64,000 nucleotides of DNA from Mastigias papua. Lineage: Eukaryota; Cnidaria; Scyphozoa; Rhizostomeae; Mastigiidae. Of the stretch, positions 59,865-64,000 are shown piece by piece. Location: the NCBI GenBank assembly GCA_964019165.1, contig OZ025281.1, forward strand, positions 4,367,240 to 4,431,239. Direction: 5' to 3'. Under the pieces are notes generated by a model. That model ran no database searches, was not told the origin of the DNA, and saw only the letters and a list, made by a program, of their open reading frames with translations. The stretch's first letter is position 1, and every line of letters starts with the position of its first letter. The position numbers and the translations under genes were made by a program.

Positions 59865-60880
59865 AAGTCTGTTGGTACTACAGAACTTCACTACAGCACA
59901 AAAAGCGGTACCATGTTTTAGACATACTGAAAAGCTTTTTTTCGTCCGACACTCGTCAGAGTATGAAACATCGGATAGCGACCGAAAGGTGAACCGAAAT
60001 ATATAGCCAGATGCGGGTACTCGTGATATGGTGAATAACGTGTCCAGTTAGCCGTATGATTGGCCACTTGGCACCTATTCACCATTGTTTACTTGAAGAG
60101 TCCAAGTGATAAAATGAACTCTTTTTGTTTATACAAGACTGGGTTTACAAGACGAGGTGGCTGTTCCATTATTATAGTGTTTTTACCCTGATGCTCATGG
60201 GGACATGTTGTTTTATTCTGTCTGCTAGTCTCTGCGTAGTGCGCCCTACGTATCGAGCCTCACACCGGCTTGAAAATTCATAAACTAAACAACTTTTTTG
60301 AGTGGTAGGAACGCTATCCTTTTTAGCAGATGGTAGCATGACTTTAGTATCGTAGACCACACGAGGTTTCACAGCATAGAAACAGGATGTAATAGCTTCA
60401 TTAACTTGGTTGTCAAATTTTGATGAAACATTACCAATCAAGGGCAATTTTAGCTAAACTGGGCACTTCTCAGGATCACACGGTTTTTCCGCTGCAAAGT
60501 TGGCAAGTTTTTGCTTAATACAAGAAATAATGAGCAGTTGATTTGCTCTATCATGCTCTGAGCCTAATTTAGTTTTGGAGCAAATCAAAAGTGCCCTGTG
60601 AACTAAGGTTTTAATAAAGCTAATTTTTCTTTCTTTTGTGCTGAAGGATTTCCAACGGATGTATTGCCCTGTAAACGTTGGCCTCCTGTACACGCTGGCA
60701 TGAAATCCAGTGCCCTCTTTTTTCACCCAAACGTCTTGAAACTTCAAGGAGTTGTTTTGCTCCTTCTCTACTGTAAATGTTTAAGCTGGATGCATCAAAT
60801 TAAGTTTTTCATGAAAACAGTCACAATCCAGCTCGGAACTAAAGATGACGAAAGTATCCATACTTTGACTTTGCTATGCC
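59865..60880 (-). mobile_element. Penelope-like element, decayed copy with GIY-YIG endonuclease region
   Basis: Minus-strand reading. A decayed RT end (DTFVIFSSELDCDCFHEKLN; the preceding Y-V-D-D-like motif is disrupted) is followed by a stop in LMHPA-TFTVEKE. An open part comes next: NNSLKFQDVWVKKEGTGFHA, SVYRRPTFTGQYIRWKSFS, HRALLICSKTKLGSE. After a stop comes KSCLVYEFSSRCEARYVGRT with TQRLADRIKQHVP, the GIY-YIG nuclease signature (VYEF..YVGRT.). Compared with 26475-26730, about 55 codons are deleted between EQPPR and NPVL, and the end LSLGLFK survives. The 3' flank carries the hammerhead module. GIY-YIG plus RT is diagnostic of Penelope-like elements. Confidence 0.8.
59921..59974 (-). ncRNA. 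hammerhead ribozyme motif, best-preserved copy
   Basis: On the minus strand, in order: CATACT (stem I), CTGACGA (invariant CUGANGA), GTGTCGGAC (short stem II), GAAA, AAAAGCTTTTC (minimal stem III ending in UC at the cleavage position), AGTATG (stem I partner, perfect complement of CATACT). All conserved core positions are present. The ribozyme follows the Penelope-like ORF, as in known elements. Confidence 0.75.
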
Positions 60881-61019
60881 CAGCGAAGTTCACAAAGAAG
60901 AGCAGATAGCAATACTCACTGATAGCCTGTCCCAAATAGATCGTCTACCGTTGCACCCTAAGAACAAGATTAATTGTAATATCAATACCTTCTAGCTAAG
61001 ATCTCATTGCATATAACAG

Positions 61020-62225
61020 TTGCTGATATTTCTGCTACCTGGACTAAGGAGAAATTAGATTCAATAGCTGCAAAATACATTCGCAAATGGCTTGATTTAT
61101 CAATTTGTGTAACCCTCAGCAGCACTTTTCTTCCCTGTAGCAAGTTTGGTTTGAATATTCCTCCTCCATCTCTTAAGTTCTGAGAGTGTCAAACTGCTTT
61201 ACGTATTGCTTTAAAGTCATCACCAAGTGCAGACGTATGAGACCTAAGGAAGGATACTAGTAATGGCCCGAATTTTTGCAGTATGATGCATATCGCAATA
61301 CAAAAGATGTTCTGTTCAAAAGAAGTCTTTCCGTTGTAAACAGGCGGAGAGGTTAAATGACCATCTTGTATCACAAGGTTCTTTCTTCTCTGCAGTTAAA
61401 TCTCAAACACTTCCTACACTTGATTCCATGTGGTCCTCTGCTCAAGGACACTTGCCCAAGAATATTTTTAATTTTACGATCAAATACATGAATAATACCC
61501 TCCGTACTAAGATAAACCTCTGCAAATGGGGACTTTCTTCTACTTCCGATTGTTCTTTTTGTCTAAAGCCAGAATCTCTTTTTCACGTTGTAGCTGGACG
61601 CTCCACATATCTTAATGATGGTCGATTCACTTGGCGTCACAACTCAATGCTTCAGTTTATTGCAAGCTCCTTTAAATCAGTCCCAGATTCAGTTCTTTAG
61701 GTAGACCTCCCTGGCTTTGTTACCCCTTCATTACTTTCTGGATATTCTCTTCATCATGACCTTCTCCTCACTATCTCTAAAAATGCCTCTATAATCTGCA
61801 ATTGACTGTTTGAAGCTAATCTGTTGACCAATGCTGTACGTAAAACCAAAACGTATAAAGATTTGATAAGACTCCAAAAGCATCAGTTTGACAATGTTAA
61901 TTTTATCAGTCTGTCTGTTAGCACTTTAGGAGTCTTCTCGCTTCAGTCAAATAACTTTCTTATCATGCTCAAAGAGGTTGGTTTTGTCGGCAAATATGTA
62001 AACTATATTACATAGAAATTAAGACATTGCCATACGATCTACATACTATGTGTATTGTAAAAGAGGGAAAGAATGGGAAGTCCAGAGCTTCTATTTATAT
62101 TGTTATTGTGCTGCTTAGCACTATTGTTGTGATTATATTTTTATTGTTACATTTATAATGATAGCCTTGCCCAATTGTAAACTACCTAAGCATAGTAAGG
62201 CTTACGATTGTATGTAGAGAATTTG
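61020..62225 (+). pseudogene. LINE C-terminal remnant, + strand
   Basis: Fragments in sequence are TWTKEKLDSIAAKYIRKWLD, FLPCSKFGLNIPPPSLKF, HLPKNIFNFTIKYMNNTLRT, WGLSSTSDCSFCLKPESLFH with VVAG, GRFTWRHNSMLQFIA, and FEANLLTNAVRKTKTYKDL. They form the region after the RT domain of a LINE family common in invertebrate genomes (KWL...FLP..FGLNI, then NTL.T...L..W......C..C...E...HV, then GR.TWRHNSVL). Several stops and frame changes break it. The 3' tail GAATTTGAAAATGAAATGAA (about 62210-62230) also occurs near 37564-37583, a likely second fragment of the family in integrin intron 25. Confidence 0.7.
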
Positions 62226-62326
62226 AAAATGAAATGAAGTTTCCATTGTCAAATGTCTATTAAGCCTTTTCTGCTCTTCCTGTAAATCCAAATCTAATCC
62301 ATAATTCTTAGGACATGCAAGATCAT

Positions 62327-62502
62327 CAGGGACGCCTACGCAGGGGAGGGGGCATCTGCCTCTCCTGCCCTTTTCTAAGGACTTAATTATTTAGTGCAAA
62401 AATGTTTATGATGCGCCCTCAATAGGAATCTTGCCCCTCCTGCCCTTAAAGTTGGTAGCATAATCTATAGTATACATCAAAGGATGCCGGCAGGCGTCCC
62501 TG
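62327..62502. mobile_element. short hAT-like MITE
   Basis: Left end CAGGGACGCCTACGCAGG is mirrored by GGCAGGCGTCCCTG at the right. The flanking 8-mers AAGATCAT and AAGGTCAC match at six of eight positions, compatible with an old 8-bp duplication. The 176-bp interior is non-coding, with G/C-rich ends (CTCTCCTGCCC and CCCTCCTGCCC). Confidence 0.6.
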
Positions 62503-62514
62503 AAGGTCACATTA

Positions 62515-63720
62515 AGTCAGTTGACAGAACTTTCCTGAGGATATGAGCAATGCCCAGTAGTGTGATCTTTGTAGTTCTTCTATGTATATTTTCCCTGGTA
62601 TCTTGTCAATGTTAGATTTCATTCCTTTCTTTATAACTCCATGCGCACCTATAAGAACAGGAATTGTAGTTACCTACATTTTCCACATTTTGTCTATTTC
62701 AATTTCTATATCCTTGTATATTGAAAATTTTCAACTTCCTTTATTGATACATTTCTATCCGATGGTATTGTCATATCAATCAGTTGACACATGCTATTTA
62801 TTTGATCTTTGATTATGACGTCCGTCCGGCATGTTAGCCTTTATTTCTTTATCTGTGTGTACTTGCATATCGCATATTAAAGTAGTTTGGCCATTGTCGA
62901 CGACAGTTTTTGGGTTATGATTATAGCATTTGTCCATAACAGGTAGACTGAATGCCTTACTATTTTTCCAGTGCGTGTATAATGCAGCTTTGTCATACCG
63001 TTGCATGAATTCTGATATTGCTAAAACTGGACATCCACATACAATGTAATCAATGAATATTGCCTTATAATTAAACTTTGGTCTTGTGCTGCTATTATTA
63101 GGACTTCTGTCTCTGATCTTAGTCTTTAACTCTTTAATCACTTATGTGTTTCAGTTTCATCAATATCTGGTCTCTTCAATTTTTTCAAGTACCGACCGTG
63201 CAGCGGTTTCTGTTCCCATCTTATCCGTATCTGTTCTTTTCCTTGTTTTCTCACTATATTCTTGACATTTTTGGCTTTATTTGTGACACTATCGGTTTCA
63301 AAATACTCTGTTTGATCGATTTCTAGCTCTTGGCAAAATTTGGGAGCCTCTTTTGTAACAGAATATAGCTTCTTTTTCTTCCCATGCTCTACCTTGACCA
63401 ATTTCATCATTTCGTCCTTGCTTTCTCTTAGATATGCTTCGAGACCAACAGTCACTATCTTGTAAGTCAACTGTATTTGTATTAGTCCCCTCCCTCCTTC
63501 GCTTCTTGGTAAGTACAGTCGATTCACAGCTGCTTTTAGAAGGTGCATTCTACACATTGTCAAGAGTTTTCTTGTCTTTGAGTCAAGCTTATTGAGATCA
63601 TTTAGCTTCCAATTGAGTATATTCATACTATATGTGATGACTGGGATGGCAAGAGAATTGATGGCTGCAATACGATTAACTGAATTAAGTTCACTCTTGA
63701 GTATCAGTCTAAGGATCAGG
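62515..63720 (-). pseudogene. LINE C-terminal remnant, - strand
   Basis: From the right end leftwards: [90 protein letters not shown]. After a deletion and stop come CPVLAISEFMQRYDKAALYT, HWKNS, MDKCYNHNPKTVV and IKANMPD. Last is VTTIPVLIGAHGVIKKGM with SNIDKIPGKIYIEELQ. This order ([16 protein letters not shown], then LY..R.EGGRGL, then H..LC, then PVV.GA.G) is the C-terminal part of a LINE family often labelled R2-like in animal genomes. The usual RT and Cys-His finger between the two blocks are missing. Confidence 0.7.
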
Positions 63721-63727
63721 TCTAAGG

Positions 63728-63985
<258 letters not shown>

Positions 63986-64000
63986 ATGCTCTTTAAGGTC

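Overview
The window is AT-rich metazoan nuclear DNA with GT-AG introns of up to several kilobases, long (TA)n and (TG)n arrays, and a heavy load of LINE, Penelope-like and DNA-transposon remnants. The host genes (DNA2, an integrin alpha without I domain, a secreted CUB protein) fit an invertebrate animal. A cnidarian or other early-branching lineage seems most likely, but the sequence alone does not settle the phylum. Most apparent ORFs are microsatellite or chance ORFs. The real genes had to be assembled exon by exon from splice sites and codon phase.

Host genes, left to right, all on the + strand. (1) 719-988 is the last coding exon of DNA2 helicase-nuclease. (2) 3730-42135 is a complete integrin alpha gene. 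I assembled 32 phase-consistent exons totalling 3012 nt (1003 residues), from signal peptide through a seven-bladed FG-GAP propeller, leg domains, a tetrabasic furin-type site and a TM helix to a GFFxR-type tail. (3) 42889-45440 is a two-exon gene for a 192-residue secreted coiled-coil protein of unknown family. (4) 50493-59431 is a two-exon gene for a 149-residue secreted single-CUB protein; its 8.5 kb intron is full of repeats.

Mobile DNA sits mainly in the introns. The most striking element is at 14068-18096, in integrin intron 10. It is a 4029-bp RAG1-like/Transib-superfamily transposon with perfect 16-bp terminal inverted repeats that begin with CACAGTG, the consensus heptamer of V(D)J recombination signals. 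It encodes a RAG1-core-like transposase with a first Asp, a terminal Glu, zinc-binding CxxC and HxxxxH, and a C-terminal C-x2-C-x3-GH-x4-C motif. The reading frame is broken by at least one stop and a -1 shift, and the second catalytic Asp seems to be absent. No RAG2-like gene is present.

Other elements include a pristine 3.1 kb RTE-type LINE with one 996-codon ORF and a 20-bp target duplication (27923-31056), and Penelope-like fragments and terminal pieces, four of them carrying hammerhead-ribozyme-like motifs. There is a 952-bp inverted-repeat element built from 85-bp tandem units (35670-36621), two foldback elements of about 1.8 kb from one family, a perfect 67-bp-arm palindrome (6121-6255), hAT-like MITEs, and LINE 3' remnants filling the right end.
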